This document shows positions 35,851 to 44,053 of a DNA stretch of 64,000 nucleotides, in pieces. A model generated the notes under the pieces. The model did not search any database, was not told the DNA's origin, and saw only the letters and a program-made list of their open reading frames with translations. Within the stretch, counting starts at the first letter, position 1. Every line of letters starts with the position of its first letter. The position numbers and the translations under genes are program-made. This stretch comes from Streptomyces sp. NBC_01217 (GTDB lineage: Bacteria > Actinomycetota > Actinomycetes > Streptomycetales > Streptomycetaceae), in the NCBI RefSeq assembly GCF_035994185.1, contig NZ_CP108538.1, positions 62,001-126,000 on the forward strand, read 5' to 3'.

Positions 35851-37056
35851 GTGGTTGCGCATCAGCAGGTCAATGGGCCTGTGAGGTAGTCTCGCATGGC
35901 TTCGGATGGGGTCTTGTCGCCGAGGACCATGCGGGGGCGCCGGTTGAGCTGTCGGGCGACTTCTCGCAGATCGTGGGACGTGTGCACGGACAGGTCGGTG
36001 CCCTTGCGGAAGTACTGCCGCAGCAGCCCGTTGGTGTTTTCGTTGGTGCCGCGCTGCCAGGGTGAGTGCGGGTCACAGAAGTAGATCCGCAGCCCGGTCA
36101 GCGCCTCGATGTCTTGGTGCAGGGCGAGCTCTCGGCCCTGGTCCCAGGTGAGGGTCCGGCGGAGCTGGGTCGGCAGGTCCGCGGTCTGCGCGATAAGGGC
36201 GTTGCGGACCTGAGGGGCCTTCCAGCCGTGCGGTAGATGGACGAGCCTCACGTAGCGGGTGCTGCGCTCGACGAGGGTACCGATGGCCGATCCCTGGCCA
36301 CGCCCGATGATCAAGTCGCCCTCCCAATGACCCGGTTGAGTACGGTCGTTGACCTCCAGCGGGCGCTGGTGGATGAGCGTCATGTTCTTGATCTTGTTGG
36401 GTTGGGGGACGCCTCGGCGCTGCTTCTTGCGCCGGGTGCGGCCGGTGCGGAGCCTGGCGTCCTTGAAGCCCAGCAGGCCGGCGAAGAGCGCCCGATAGAT
36501 CGTCTCCGGGCAGGCCCGCATCGCCGGATCGTTGCCGAAAGACCGGGCGAGAAATCGGGAGACCTGCTGCGGTGACCACTTTTCGGTGAGCTTCTCGCGT
36601 ACCAGGGTGCGCAGCGGCTCGTGGCTACGGATCTTCTCCTCCTTCGGCCTGCCACGGCGCAGGAGTGCCTGGTTGTGGGCCCACCAGGGCTGGTAGCGGC
36701 CGTCCGGCTTGCGGTTGCGCTCGATCTCCCGGTAGACGGTCGAGAGGCTCTTGCCGATCGAGGCGGCGATCTCCTTGACGGGCTGTTTGGCATGGAGGCC
36801 GTCAGCGATAGCGATCCGGTCGTCCTGGGTGAGGAAGCGCGGAGATATCGGGCCGGGGTCGGGAACGAGCATGCTGCCAGCATCTATGAACCACAGCGAT
36901 CCGCAGCTGGTGGACACCCCGACCTCGCGGGCGGCAGCAGCACCCATCAACCCCTCGCGGAGCAGCTCGAAGTACCTCCGCTTCACATCGGTCGGCATCC
37001 TGTCCGGGGCTTATCGGGGCATCGGAACGTCCTCCTCGGAGAGCGTTCGCAACCAC
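35851..37056 (-). mobile_element. IS30-family insertion sequence
   Basis: About 1.2-kb element with ends GTGGTTGCG (35851-35859) and CGCAACCAC (37048-37056) flanking one intact transposase gene. Short terminal matching only was checked, so the outer limits could extend a few bases. Confidence 0.75.
35862..36998 (-). CDS. IS30-family transposase
   Basis: A 378-residue DDE transposase, full length for the family. An N-terminal helix-turn-helix region (KRRYFELLREGLMGAAAAREVGVS, then TQDDRIAIADGLHAKQPVKEIAASIGKSLSTVYREI) is followed by the IS30 core: HWEGDLIIGRGQGSAIGTLVERSTRY (first Asp), TWDQGRELALH (second Asp) and CDPHSPWQRGTNENTNGLLRQYFRKGTDL (Glu). The C-terminal LNRRPRMVLGDKTPSEA motif is present. 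All catalytic residues appear intact, so this copy may be active. The start ATG at 36998 gives the usual N-terminus. Confidence 0.93.
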   Translation of the reverse strand: MPTDVKRRYFELLREGLMGAAAAREVGVSTSCGSLWFIDAGSMLVPDPGPISPRFLTQDDRIAIADGLHAKQPVKEIAASIGKSLSTVYREIERNRKPDGRYQPWWAHNQALLRRGRPKEEKIRSHEPLRTLVREKLTEKWSPQQVSRFLARSFGNDPAMRACPETIYRALFAGLLGFKDARLRTGRTRRKKQRRGVPQPNKIKNMTLIHQRPLEVNDRTQPGHWEGDLIIGRGQGSAIGTLVERSTRYVRLVHLPHGWKAPQVRNALIAQTADLPTQLRRTLTWDQGRELALHQDIEALTGLRIYFCDPHSPWQRGTNENTNGLLRQYFRKGTDLSVHTSHDLREVARQLNRRPRMVLGDKTPSEAMRDYLTGPLTC

Positions 37057-37088
37057 CAATAGAATTCAAGTGACAGACTGACGTTTCA

Positions 37089-37146
37089 CCGAAGCTCCGT
37101 TGGTTCAGGGCGACTTGCGAGGTCAACCACCTCAACGGAGCTTCGG
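37089..37146. repeat. Hairpin upstream of IS256 remnant
   Basis: A 14-bp perfect inverted repeat (CCGAAGCTCCGTTG at 37089-37102 and complement at 37133-37146) separated by 30 bp. It could be the joined inner ends of a lost element or a leader hairpin blocking read-through transcription. A similar GCAACGGAGCTC/GAGCTCCGTTGC pair occurs in the IS4-type leader near 47.13-47.20 kb. Confidence 0.6.
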
Positions 37147-37189
37147 TCTTTCCGGGCACGGGCCTCTCATCAGCGGAAACGCGTACACG

Positions 37190-38132
37190 CAGGACTTTGC
37201 GGCAGCCCTGAAACACTGGCTTCGAGTACCTTCCGAGCTCAAGAACAGGGGCGTCGAAGACGTCCTCATGCTGGTCTGCGACGGGTTGAAGGGGCTGCCC
37301 GACGCAGTCGGCGAGGTCTGGCCGCGAACTGTGGTGCAAACGTGCGCGGTTCACCTGCTGCGGGCGTCATTTCGATACGCGGCCCGGCAGGACTGGGACA
37401 AGATCGCGAAGGCGCTCAAGCCCGTCTACACCGCGCCGACCGAGGACGCGGCCGCGACACGGTTCCTGGAATTCGCCGAGACCTGGGGCAAGAAGTACCC
37501 GGCGATCGTCCACCTCTGGGAGTCCAGCTGGCCCGAGTTCACGCCTTTCCTTCAGTTTGATGAAGAAATACGCCGCATTGTGTGCACGACCAACAGCATC
37601 GAAAGCGTCAACGCCCGCATCCGCAAGGCCGTTCGCTCCTGCGGGCACTTCCCCACAGAGCAGGCCGCCCTCAAATGTGTCTACATGGCCGTCATGAGCC
37701 TCGACCCGACCGGCGCCGGCCGCAAACGCTGGACCATGCGCTGGAAGGGCGCCATGAACGCCTTCGACCTGGCCTTCGACGGCCGTCTCACCGCAGGCCA
37801 ACTCTGGCCACACCAAACCCAGTTACACCGCTCGCTTGGCTCTGTCTCACATCCGGTGGTGACGGACGGTGATGATGGCGACGGGTAGACCCACGAATCA
37901 AAAAGCTCGCAGGTCCAGTATGTTGGAGCGACCGTTGGTTGGAATAGCCAGCCTGCACAGAGACCTCCGATGCGAGCCTGGCGTGCCGACGCCGCGTCTC
38001 CCAGCGCAGCGCTCTTCGCTCGTGAAACATCGAGGTCAGAGCGTCAACCGCACTCTCTGCAACTGGCTGCCGTCGATGCTCACGATCTGTCACCACCGGA
38101 TGTGTGACAGAGCCGCTCGCTTTACAGACCCG
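37190..38132 (+). pseudogene. IS256-family transposase, 3' half, disrupted by MITE
   Basis: Encodes the C-terminal half of an IS256 transposase: LKHWLRVPSELKNRGVEDVLMLVCDGLKGLPDAV, TCAVHLLRASFRYAARQDWDKIAKALKPVYTAP, RRIVCTTNSIESVNARIRKAVR and MAVMSLDPTGAGRKRW. The first half including the first catalytic Asp is absent. The right terminal repeat ends with TACAGACCCG at 38132, complementary in style to the left end found at position 322. A 277-bp element has inserted between the stop region and this end. Together with the 5' fragment at 322-977 it may represent one IS256 that was split. Confidence 0.8.
37838..38114. mobile_element. 277-bp MITE-like element with 8-bp target duplication
   Basis: Terminal inverted repeats of 26 bp with one mismatch begin GGCTCTGTCTCACATCCGG at 37838 and mirror at 38089-38114. 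The element is flanked on both sides by GCTCGCTT (37830-37837 and 38115-38122), a perfect 8-bp target duplication. The interior (~225 bp) has no gene. The GG start and 8-bp duplication suggest a non-autonomous derivative of an ISL3-like element, but the parent family is an inference. It sits in the right end of the IS256 remnant. Confidence 0.85.
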
Positions 38133-38561
38133 AGGTGTCCGGTGAAGATTTCCGTGCCCCGCGACTGGGACGGATCCTTCGAGCCGAAGATCGTCAAGAA
38201 GCGGCAGCGGCGTCTGCCCGGTGTCGACGAGATGGTCATCTCGCTCGCCGCAAAGGGCCTGACCACGGGTGAGGTCCAGGCCCACCTGGCCGAGGTGTAT
38301 GGCACCGGCGTCTCCCGCCAGATCCGCAAGGTCATCTGCTCGACGAACGCGATCGAGAGTGTGAACGCCCGCATACGCAAGGCCGTCCGCGCCCGCGGGC
38401 ATTTCCCTAACGAGGCCGCGGCCCTCAAGTGCGTCTACATGGCGCTGATGAGTCTCGACCCAACCGGCAAGGGTCGCAAGAGGTGGACCATACGCTGGAA
38501 GGCGCCTCTCGACGCGTTCCAGATCGCCTTCGAAGGCCGGCTCGCACCGGCCAACGACTGA
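38133..38561 (+). pseudogene. IS256-family transposase with large internal deletion
   Basis: A second IS256-type remnant. The early region (VPRDWDGSFEPKIVKKRQRR, VDEMVISLAAKGLTTGE, LAEVYGTGVSR) is joined directly to the late region (IRKVICSTNAIESVNARIRKAVR and onward to the stop), losing about 190 residues including the catalytic core. The N-terminus is also missing. An IS256-like right end (CAAATTGACACACCC) follows at about 38.6 kb. It differs in sequence from the adjacent 37.2-kb copy, so it is a separate element. Confidence 0.85.
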
Positions 38562-38653
38562 ACCTCAACAACCAAGATCAGCCGTCAAATTGACACACCC
38601 ACTGGACGGACCAGCCACCTGCGAAGACCCTGGGGCTGGTGCGCCTACGGGGA

Positions 38654-39136
38654 TCAGGACGTGCTTTTACGTTGCTCTCGCGCGGCGCGGGTGATCGCAC
38701 GGCGGATCGGTTCGTAGCCGGTGCAACGGCAGACGTTGGAGCTGACGATGTCATTGATGCGTTTCTCGTCGTCGGCGATGCTCGGGTCGGCCTCCAGCTC
38801 GCCGGTGGCCACCATGAGGAAACCAGCGGTGCAGAAGCCGCACTGCAGCGCACGCTCGGCGGAGAACGCCTTCTGCAACGCGCTGGGTTCGCCGTCCGGG
38901 TCCGCCAGACCCTCTACCGTCCGGATCGCCTTGCCATCGCACTGCACGGCCAGCATGAGGCAGGCGCGGAGGGACTCACCGCCCACCAGCACGCTGCAGG
39001 CCCCACATACGCCGTGCTCGCAGCCCAGATGCGTTCCGGTTAGCCGGCAGTCGTCCCGCAGCACGTCGGCGAGGATGCGTCGTGGCTCTACGTCAAGCGC
39101 GTAGTCCTGACCATTGACGTTGAGGGTGATCTTCAT
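38654..39136 (-). CDS. Molybdenum hydroxylase small subunit, two [2Fe-2S] (CoxS-like)
   Basis: A 160-residue iron-sulfur subunit of xanthine oxidase/CO dehydrogenase-type enzymes. The N-terminal plant-ferredoxin-like cluster has C-x4-C-x2-C (GCEHGVCGACSV) with a fourth Cys in LRACLM. The C-terminal helical domain holds CGFC and CRC (LQCGFCTAGF, NVCRCTGYEPI). It passes electrons from the molybdenum centre to the FAD subunit. The ATG at 39136 follows AAGGAGAGA; an upstream extension to 39274 is unsupported. Its natural partners lie upstream on the same strand (40162-43376) but are separated by about 1 kb holding transposase remnants, so polar effects on its expression are likely unless it has its own promoter. 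Confidence 0.93.
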   Translation of the reverse strand: MKITLNVNGQDYALDVEPRRILADVLRDDCRLTGTHLGCEHGVCGACSVLVGGESLRACLMLAVQCDGKAIRTVEGLADPDGEPSALQKAFSAERALQCGFCTAGFLMVATGELEADPSIADDEKRINDIVSSNVCRCTGYEPIRRAITRAAREQRKSTS

Positions 39137-39528
39137 CTGCTCTCTCCTTGAGGAAGTGTTAGGTAGCTGATCAACTTCGGGCGGTGATCTTCGTGGGAGC
39201 TGTCCGCGAAAATGACGTCCATGTGTGCCTGCACGTGCATGCCCGCCTACGAAACGTCGTTGACGGACGCTCATTGGGCTCTACGTTCTTGACCGAGCTG
39301 GTCCTCCCGTTCGTAATGTGGGGCCCAGGGGTGCTGTGGTACCACCACCCCTTGACCTCGTCGCGGATGGCGCGGGCGTGCTGGCCAGGCCTGATCCCCA
39401 GTATCCGGTGGGCTGCGGTCCTTTGCTTCTACCGCTTCGTCGCCCGGCGCCCCACGACGATTCGGCCGCCGATTAGGAAGCATGAGCAAGTCGCTGAGTA
39501 GAGCAATGCCGGCAAGGTCGTCTGTGGT
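39137..39528. other. Intergenic DNA between coxS-like gene and IS110 remnant
   Basis: About 390 bp with no recognisable protein on either strand. In IS110-group elements the non-coding end upstream of the transposase encodes a bridge RNA, so part of this stretch could be such a left end. I cannot identify its stem-loops or the element boundary from reading alone. Confidence 0.3.
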
Positions 39529-39950
39529 GTGAGCAGAACGAATACGCACGTCAGGAGCATGAGCCGGATATGGGCGGGGATCGACAGCGGCAAGGGGCAT
39601 CACCACGGCCCTGCCCTGGATGTGGACGGCGAGACGCTCCTGTCGCGGCGGGTCGCCAACGACGAGCTCGAGCTGCTGAAACTGATCAGCGATGTCCTCG
39701 ACCTGGCCGATAGCCGTGAGGTCACCTGGGCCATCGACATGACCGGCGGAGAACCCGCGCTGCTGCTGGCCCTGCTGATCAACCATGGCCAAGTAGTCCT
39801 CTACATGCCCGGACGGCTGGTGAACCGCGCCTCTGACGGCTACCGCGGCGAGGGGAAGAAACACTTCCAGGCAGTACTCGCTCTCGCCCGCCGACGCGTC
39901 AACGTTCTGTGGGCCCTGATCCGTGACCGACGGTGCTACCAAGTCACACC
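39529..39950 (+). pseudogene. IS110-family transposase, internally deleted
   Basis: The frame encodes the DEDD (RuvC-like) N-terminus of an IS110 transposase: WAGIDSGKGHHH with the first Asp, TWAIDMTGGEPALLLALL, and VVLYMPGRLVNRASDGYRGEGK. It then jumps directly to the family's C-terminal helix, KHFQAVLALARRRVNVLWALIRD. The normal protein of about 400 residues has these motifs ~250 residues apart, and both junction sides read EGK, suggesting deletion between short repeats. Downstream codons to 40011 belong to another remnant. Non-functional. Confidence 0.8.
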
Positions 39951-40100
39951 CTTCTCGTGGACACCTGCGGGCTCGTCCTGCGAGCGGTGGTGCACTCGGC
40001 CTCGATCCTGACCGTGCTGGGGCCATACTGGTCCTCACCTGCATTCGAGCGCTGTTCCCGCAGGTCGGGATCGTGTGGCTCATGGCCGCGCGGCTCCCCG
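39945..40100 (+). pseudogene. IS5-type transposase fragment
   Basis: Short fragment reading LLVDTCGLVLRAVVHSASILTVLG and, after a frame change near 40017, ILVLTCIRALFPQVGIVWL. This resembles the core of IS5-family (IS1031/IS427-like) transposases around the first catalytic Asp. No ends or remainder are seen. Confidence 0.55.
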
Positions 40101-40161
40101 GGGAAGACATCAAGCCGCACGGCCCCAGCGAGCGAAGCCGCCCGACGCGTCACCGAAGACC

Positions 40162-41103
40162 TCAACCATCAGTGATGGACCAGTTACCTTTCTCAGCGTC
40201 GGTGCGCGACCTCTGGTCTGCTGCGGCCTGGCACAGCGTCCTGGCCACCACGGTCGCGATGGCGTGCCTGCGGTACTCGATGTCGGCGTAGGGCTCGGCG
40301 ATCGGGGACGCATCCTGATCCGCCGCGATGCGGCCGGCTCGGGCGAAAGGATGGCCCTTGGGCAGCTTGTAGCCCGCCGGCACCTCACCGGCCTCCACGC
40401 CGGCCAGCACCTCCTCGGCGGCGCGCGCGCGCACAGGACGGTCGGCGCAGTTCACCAGTCCGATCCTGGCTCCCTCGATCATTCCGTCGCTGATATCCAG
40501 CGTCGCCCCAACCGCCACCTGAGCGAAGCAGAAGTGCGTGCGCCTGTGCTCGATGAACCCGACGCCCGTGTCGCCGCTGAGCAGTGGCCACCGCAAGGAG
40601 GTGATCACCTCGTGCGGTTGCCGGACCGTCCGGAAGGATCCTGTGAAGAAGTCGCAGGCGCCGACCTGACGGATGCCCCCCGGACCGGTCAGCTCGATAT
40701 CGGTATCGAGAGCCACGGCGAGAGCGCACCATTCCGACGCCGGGTGGGCCCAGCCGAAACTGCCCGCCATAGTGCCGCGGTTACGGACGGGCGGATGCGC
40801 GATGTTGACAACGGCACGCGCGAACAGCTCTCCGAGCGGGCCCGGCACGGCCCGCGGGTTCTCGAAGACACGGTGCCGGACGAGAGGACCGACCCGCAGA
40901 ACGCCGTCCTGCACTTCCATTCCGCCGAGTTCCGGAATTTGGTTGATGTCGACCACGACGTCGGGGCTGAGACGCTTCAGATGCATTTCCAGGAGCAAGC
41001 TCTGCCCGCCCGCGAGCACCTTGGCGTCCTTGGCGTTGCTCAGCGCGTCGACAGCTTCGTACACCGTCCGCGCCGTGAAGTAGTCGAAGACCGCGGGCTT
41101 CAT
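40162..41103 (-). CDS. Molybdenum hydroxylase FAD-binding subunit (CoxM-like)
   Basis: A 313-residue medium subunit with the FAD-binding fold of the xanthine dehydrogenase family. AGGQSLLLEMHLKR matches the (A)AGGxSL motif contacting FAD pyrophosphate, followed by DINQIPEL. The second conserved segment (T-I/M-A-G) is present as HPPVRNRGTMAGSFGWAHPASEW. A C-terminal CO-dehydrogenase flavoprotein domain follows (HFCFAQVAVGATLDI through PYADIEYRRHAIATVVARTL). The last ~20 residues are unusual and may reflect a junction with the adjoining remnant DNA. The ATG at 41103 overlaps the stop of the large-subunit gene in an ATGA arrangement, giving translational coupling. The upstream in-frame extension to 41241 lies inside that gene and is rejected. 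Confidence 0.92.
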   Translation of the reverse strand: MKPAVFDYFTARTVYEAVDALSNAKDAKVLAGGQSLLLEMHLKRLSPDVVVDINQIPELGGMEVQDGVLRVGPLVRHRVFENPRAVPGPLGELFARAVVNIAHPPVRNRGTMAGSFGWAHPASEWCALAVALDTDIELTGPGGIRQVGACDFFTGSFRTVRQPHEVITSLRWPLLSGDTGVGFIEHRRTHFCFAQVAVGATLDISDGMIEGARIGLVNCADRPVRARAAEEVLAGVEAGEVPAGYKLPKGHPFARAGRIAADQDASPIAEPYADIEYRRHAIATVVARTLCQAAADQRSRTDAEKGNWSITDG

Positions 41104-43376
41104 TCGGGTTCCTCCGACTTCGGGGCTCGAGCCGCGCGCCAGACCACATCGGGAGTCAGCGGCATCTGCAACAGATCTGGATCGGCGACTTGAAGAGCAT
41201 CGACGACCGCGTTGACGACCGCCGGCGGCGTTCCAATGCAACCGGACTCGCCGGCTCCCTTAGCTCCCAGCGGTGAGACCGGGCTCGGGGTGCACGTGTC
41301 CCTGATCTCGATCGGCGGGACTTCCTCAAATGTCGGCAGCAGGTAGTCCAGAAGACCGTTGTCCAGCATCGGGGCACCGGCGTCGTCATACGGGATCGCC
41401 TCGTACAGGGCTTGTCCGATTCCTTGCATGCATGATCCGAGGGCTTGACCGTGCACAGTGCCGGAGTCCAGCACTATCCCGCAATCGTCGACCGCTACCA
41501 CCCGCAGCAGTGTCACCGTTCCGAGCTCGGTGTCGACCTCCGCCACCACGACATGCGTGCCGAAGGGGAAGGCCGCCTCGGTCTCGAACCTGTCGTCCAC
41601 CTTCAAGGGCTCAGTCAGCTCGACCAGTTCGCCCAGCTCCAGGCACATGGAGTCGTCATCGGTGTGCTGCAGGCAGCCGTCGGACCACATCACGTGCTCC
41701 AATGGCACGTCCCATATCGCGGCGGCCCGCGCCAGGGCCGTGTCGATGACCTGTCGAGAGCAGTGCTGCAGCAACGCACCAGCCACCTGTGCTGTGCGGC
41801 TGGCGAACGACCCGAGACCGTCGGGCTGTTCGGCAGTGTCGCCCTCGATGAGACGGACACGTGTCTCGTCAATACCGAGGGTCCTCGCCACCAAGCCGGC
41901 TAGCACCGTCTCGTGGCTCTGGCCGCTAGACGCGGCACCACAACGGGCGGTGACGGTGCCGTCCTGGTGGACCTCGACACTGCCGCACTCGAAAAGGGTG
42001 CCCGGCTCGCCTCCGGAGCGCTCCACGTAGGACGACAGTCCGATCCCAATTGGCTTGGCGGCGGAGTCCTCACGCCGCCTGGCCTGCTCGGCTCGCCAAT
42101 TGTCGTAATCCACGGTCTCCAGGGCCAGTTCGAGCGCTCTGGCATACTCACCGCTGTCGTACTTCCGGCCGGTGGGGGTCTGGTGCGGGAAGCTCTCAGG
42201 CGGGATGAAGTTCCGCCGCCTGAGCTCGGCGGAGTCCACCTTCAGCCTGCGGGCCAGCGTGTCCATCGACCGTTCTAGCGCCATCACCGCTTCTGGACGG
42301 CCGGCCCCCCGATAGGGATAGGTGATCATGGTGTTGGTCAGCACCGACCTGACCCTCGCGTGCACTTCGGGGATGGCGTACGGGCCAGGTGCCATGGAGG
42401 CGGTCTGCATGGGCAGCGCAACGCCGAGGTGCGGGTAGGCGCCGACATCAGCTTCCAGACTCAGCTCGTAGGCCAGCAAGCGTCCGTCGGAATCGGCGGC
42501 AAGACGGGCATACTGGTCCTGTCCCCGGCCACGCGTAGCGACGAACATGGATTCGAGCCGGTCCTCGATCCACCGGACAGGTCGTCCGAGGGTCATCGCC
42601 AGATGGGCGACCACGACGAACTCCGGCAGACATCCGCTCTTGGAACCGTATGCTCCTCCGGTGTCGGGAACGACCACCCGGATCTGATCTTCCGCCCAGC
42701 CCCACAGCGAGGCCAGTTCGCGGCGCAGGCGATATGGCATCTGGTGCCCGGAGTGAACGGTCAGCCCGTCCTCGTCCGGGATCACCAGGATGCCCCGGCA
42801 CTCCATCGGTGTCGGCATCAACAAGCTCTGCCTGTACCGCCCCTCCACCACTACGGCCGCTTCGCGCCAGACCGAGTCCTGGATCGGCCGGCCCGTCTCG
42901 TCTTCCATGACGACATTGGTGGTGTGCCCCTCGAACAAGGGGATCGCGTCCGCCGCCACAGCGGCGGACGGCGTGACCATCGCGCGCAGCGGTTCGACCT
43001 CGAAGGTAACTCTCGCCGCCGCGTCTTCGGCCCGATAACGGTCCTCCGCCAGCACCACCGCGACCGCCTCCCCCGCATAACGCACCCGCTCGCGGACCAG
43101 CGGCGGCCACTCCCGGCCGTCGGCGCCGCGGTCCGAGGACTGGCCGAGTACGGGGTCCGGGACAGACGGCAGTTGCTGGAGCGTGGCCGCCGTATACGCG
43201 CCCAGCACACCCGGCCCCGAGGCGGCCTTGCTGGTGTCCACCGACCTGAGGGTCCCATGACCGACGGCGCTGCGAACGAATACCGCGTCCAGACAGCCGG
43301 GTACGTGGATGTCGGCGACGTAGCGGCCCCGGCCAGTCGTCAGCCGTTCGTCCTCCCTACGCGTCCACTGGTACAC
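41100..43376 (-). CDS. Molybdenum hydroxylase large subunit (CoxL-like, form II)
   Basis: A 758-residue molybdopterin-cytosine-dinucleotide-binding subunit of aerobic CO dehydrogenase/xanthine oxidase-type enzymes. Motifs in order are RYVADIHVPGCLDAVFVRS, RYAGEAVAVVLAEDRYRAED, DTGGAYGSKSG, PYRGAGRPEAV, SSGQSHET and, near the end, GAKGAGESGCIG with the catalytic Glu. True form-I CoxL has AYxCSFR at the active-site loop; here PYRGAGR is the form-II type, so the substrate is probably not CO and cannot be named. GTG 43376 follows CGGAGG at good spacing. First gene of the coxL-coxM-(remnants)-coxS order; promoter expected in 43377-43646, not resolved. Confidence 0.92.
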   Translation of the reverse strand: MYQWTRREDERLTTGRGRYVADIHVPGCLDAVFVRSAVGHGTLRSVDTSKAASGPGVLGAYTAATLQQLPSVPDPVLGQSSDRGADGREWPPLVRERVRYAGEAVAVVLAEDRYRAEDAAARVTFEVEPLRAMVTPSAAVAADAIPLFEGHTTNVVMEDETGRPIQDSVWREAAVVVEGRYRQSLLMPTPMECRGILVIPDEDGLTVHSGHQMPYRLRRELASLWGWAEDQIRVVVPDTGGAYGSKSGCLPEFVVVAHLAMTLGRPVRWIEDRLESMFVATRGRGQDQYARLAADSDGRLLAYELSLEADVGAYPHLGVALPMQTASMAPGPYAIPEVHARVRSVLTNTMITYPYRGAGRPEAVMALERSMDTLARRLKVDSAELRRRNFIPPESFPHQTPTGRKYDSGEYARALELALETVDYDNWRAEQARRREDSAAKPIGIGLSSYVERSGGEPGTLFECGSVEVHQDGTVTARCGAASSGQSHETVLAGLVARTLGIDETRVRLIEGDTAEQPDGLGSFASRTAQVAGALLQHCSRQVIDTALARAAAIWDVPLEHVMWSDGCLQHTDDDSMCLELGELVELTEPLKVDDRFETEAAFPFGTHVVVAEVDTELGTVTLLRVVAVDDCGIVLDSGTVHGQALGSCMQGIGQALYEAIPYDDAGAPMLDNGLLDYLLPTFEEVPPIEIRDTCTPSPVSPLGAKGAGESGCIGTPPAVVNAVVDALQVADPDLLQMPLTPDVVWRAARAPKSEEPE

Positions 43377-43646
43377 AATCGGACCTCCGCACTTGCTTCA
43401 GGGCGTGACGACGGTCTCGGTACCTCGGCCCTGGCCCTGGTGGGACGCCTGCCAACGCTGTCCAAGGAACCCTCACCTTCAAACGTAGAGGCGCGACTGC
43501 AACTCCGCACGCCACAGCGCGCCCGCGTGCTCTGTACAAACTCCCCAGAGCTGGAGGACGGCTTCGAGGATGTCGGCCTGATTTCGGAGAAAAAACATGA
43601 GTTGACCTGCGGAAACGCCTGTGAGCACGCCGAGATGGCGTGTCAC

Positions 43647-43679
43647 TAGTGCAGCGCGTCGCAGGTCCTTTGCTGGTTG
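43647..43679 (+). repeat. Left terminal inverted repeat of IS630-type transposon (with TA)
   Basis: TA followed by GTGCAGCGCGTCGCAGGTCC and on to 43679. It matches the right end at all but one position (T for C near the inner edge). Confidence 0.9.
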
Positions 43680-43695
43680 AGTGTGCGGGGTCTGG

Positions 43696-44034
43696 CTACG
43701 CGTGGTAGTCAGCGAGGTGGACGAGGGCGGCGGTATCGAAGGCTGCCGTCGGGCTGCCGGTGCGCAAGACCGCGTCGGTGTAGGCGTCGGTGGCGCTCAA
43801 GTACATGGCGAAGCCCCAGGCGTTGTCGTCGCCGAGGTATTCGATGCGGCACAGTGGGATACGCGCGTCCTCGCCCTCTTCCTCGACGATCGCCGTGAGG
43901 TAGCCGAACGAACCGCGCCACCGGGTGTCAACCTCGGCCAAGGCGGGCCAGCTTTGCAGCTGGAAGGCGTGGTGGTCGACGGTGTCGTCGACCTCTTCCT
44001 TCAGGCGTTTGGGGGGAACCGGCATGGTGATCAC
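43696..44034 (-). CDS. Hypothetical protein, transposon passenger
   Basis: A 112-residue soluble protein with no signal peptide or membrane segment. It is rich in acidic and aromatic residues (LQSWPALAEVDTRWRGSFGYLTAIVEEEGEDARIPLCRIEYLGDDNAWGFAMYLSATDAYTDAVL). I do not recognise a characterised domain; similar short proteins seem common near streptomycete mobile DNA, which is recollection rather than a search. It lies just inside the left terminal repeat and is transcribed toward it, 19 bp downstream of the tetR stop on the same strand, so it may be expressed with tetR. Confidence 0.55.
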   Translation of the reverse strand: MITMPVPPKRLKEEVDDTVDHHAFQLQSWPALAEVDTRWRGSFGYLTAIVEEEGEDARIPLCRIEYLGDDNAWGFAMYLSATDAYTDAVLRTGSPTAAFDTAALVHLADYHA

Positions 44035-44053
44035 CCAAGCTCCCGGCTGGTGC

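Noticed and set aside
38562..38653. Possible tRNA or small RNA between the IS256 remnant and coxS
   Set aside because: No cloverleaf or CCA-type end could be seen; the stretch matches an IS256-like terminal sequence instead.
41104..41241. Longer start for the FAD subunit and, likewise, 39137-39274 for the small subunit
   Set aside because: The extra residues are Arg/Ser-rich and unlike the family, and the chosen starts have an ATGA overlap or AAGGAGAGA.
41913..43649. Open frames antisense to the large molybdenum subunit
   Set aside because: No domain content, and the - strand protein is well conserved in motif order.
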